Source: Firmicutes bacterium UBA7510 (GTDB taxonomy: Bacteria; Bacillota; Clostridia; Tissierellales; Sedimentibacteraceae). From it: DNA of 31,619 nt. The DNA lies in NCBI GenBank assembly GCA_002479485.1, contig DLNM01000031.1, positions 1-31,619 of the forward strand. The letters are read 5' to 3'. The notes under the pieces are model-generated. The model was not told the origin of the DNA. It saw nothing but the letters and a program-made list of their open reading frames with translations, and searched no databases. Within the stretch, counting starts at the first letter, position 1, and the number at the start of each line of letters is the position of its first letter. Positions 31,112 to 31,619 of this stretch are shown in pieces. Position numbers and translations under genes: made by a program.

Positions 31112-31619
31112 ATGATTAATAGTGTTAATAAAACAAATAAAAAGTGCCCTAATAATACAGTTCAATACGTTGTTAAATCTGGTGATACTTTATATAAAAT
31201 AGCAACAAGAAATAAAACAAGTATTGAAGTATTATTGGAACTAAATCCTGAATTAAATACTAATCTTTTAATTCCAGGAATAGTAATGTGCATACCTGCA
31301 AATGTGACGGTACCTCCAACTACACCACCAGAAGGAAAACCAACTTGTCCTGGTAATGTTGCGCCAATAATGCAACCAGATGGATTGCCAACTTGTCCTG
31401 GTAATGTTTTACCAACAGTACCACCATCAGGAGCACCAGTGCCTCCATTAGCACCTTTTGAAGCAATGCCAATACCACAAACAACGCCATCATCAGGATC
31501 AGAAACACCAGTGTCACCAATAGCATCATCACCATGGATAAGACCAATACCACCAATGACACCACCATCAGGAACACCAATGCAACCGATGATGCCGCCA
31601 TCAGGAACACCAATGCAAC
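31112..31619 (+). CDS. LysM-domain protein with proline-rich repeats (3' end outside window)
   Basis: The first 169 codons of a protein that continues past the window. Residues about 16-62 form one LysM domain (VQYVVKSGDTLYKIATRN, then ELNPELNTNLLIPG ending in MCIP), which binds peptidoglycan or spore cortex glycan. After that comes a Pro/Thr/Ser/Met-rich stretch with internal repeats: PTCPGNV twice, and PPSGTPMQP-type units that become near-identical in DNA at the window edge. There is no signal peptide, which is usual for spore-coat LysM proteins such as SafA or SpoVID made in the mother cell. SD gaggtga precedes the ATG. A sporulation role is inferred from this and from the sigma-K-like promoter. 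Confidence 0.8.
   Translation, partial: MINSVNKTNKKCPNNTVQYVVKSGDTLYKIATRNKTSIEVLLELNPELNTNLLIPGIVMCIPANVTVPPTTPPEGKPTCPGNVAPIMQPDGLPTCPGNVLPTVPPSGAPVPPLAPFEAMPIPQTTPSSGSETPVSPIASSPWIRPIPPMTPPSGTPMQPMMPPSGTPMQ

Noticed and set aside
31320..31613. Minus-strand hydrophobic frame opposite the LysM protein
   Set aside because: It is a by-product of the proline-rich repeat codons read in reverse; no SD and no start context.

Overview
The window is AT-rich, gene-dense DNA from a low-GC, Gram-positive, probably spore-forming member of the Clostridia. Evidence: the order tig-clpP-clpX-lon-engB, strong SD sequences, CCA-encoded tRNAs, a nifS/thiI pair of the Bacillus/Clostridium type, and two sigma-K-like promoters in front of a small Cys/Gly-rich protein and a LysM protein. 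I see no prophage, transposase, CRISPR array or rRNA. The genus cannot be fixed from the sequence.

Layout. 1-753: the end of a tRNA (probably Thr), then Tyr, Gly(GCC), Gly(TCC), His, Cys and Arg tRNAs with a terminator. 868-4145: an HSL-type esterase converging on three minus-strand genes (VanZ-like, DUF2785, GNAT). 4273-4970: a lone divergent cyclophilin. 4986-11081: an apparent transcription unit of galE, a Gfo/Idh/MocA oxidoreductase, a fused nucleotidyltransferase/NahK-like sugar kinase and an M17 aminopeptidase; the first three look like a (amino)sugar salvage and UDP-sugar module. 11179-16050: hypB, a large FAD/Fe-S oxidoreductase, hypA and a membrane protein, with its own promoter and terminator. 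16143-23903: a GNAT gene, then the proteostasis block (trigger factor, ClpP, ClpX, Lon), the ribosome-assembly GTPase EngB and a small RsbW/SpoIIAB-like ATPase. 23924-27314: a Cas4-like nuclease/XPD-type helicase fusion and a class IV aminotransferase. 27431-29908: cysteine desulfurase plus ThiI (tRNA 4-thiouridine). 29926-31619: a small sporulation-type protein, RNase HI, a 453-base intergenic stretch rich in structure, and the start of a LysM/proline-rich repeat protein that runs off the window.

Most unusual are the intergenic elements. A modular hairpin family (9470-9544, 22667-22718, 26357-26440, 28711-28735) ends each time at the SD of the next gene; stems differ in sequence while pairing is kept. 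A second hairpin family occurs at 6047-6132 and 23954-23995. A 26-base AT-rich unit is tandemly repeated upstream of tig, recurs upstream of lon, and a diverged copy lies upstream of the cysteine desulfurase gene. A perfect 12-base inverted repeat encloses about 200 bases at 30673-30875. The gene contents are mostly recognisable families; the novelty is in these repeats and in the hypB-oxidoreductase-hypA and galE-idh-kinase fusion arrangements.
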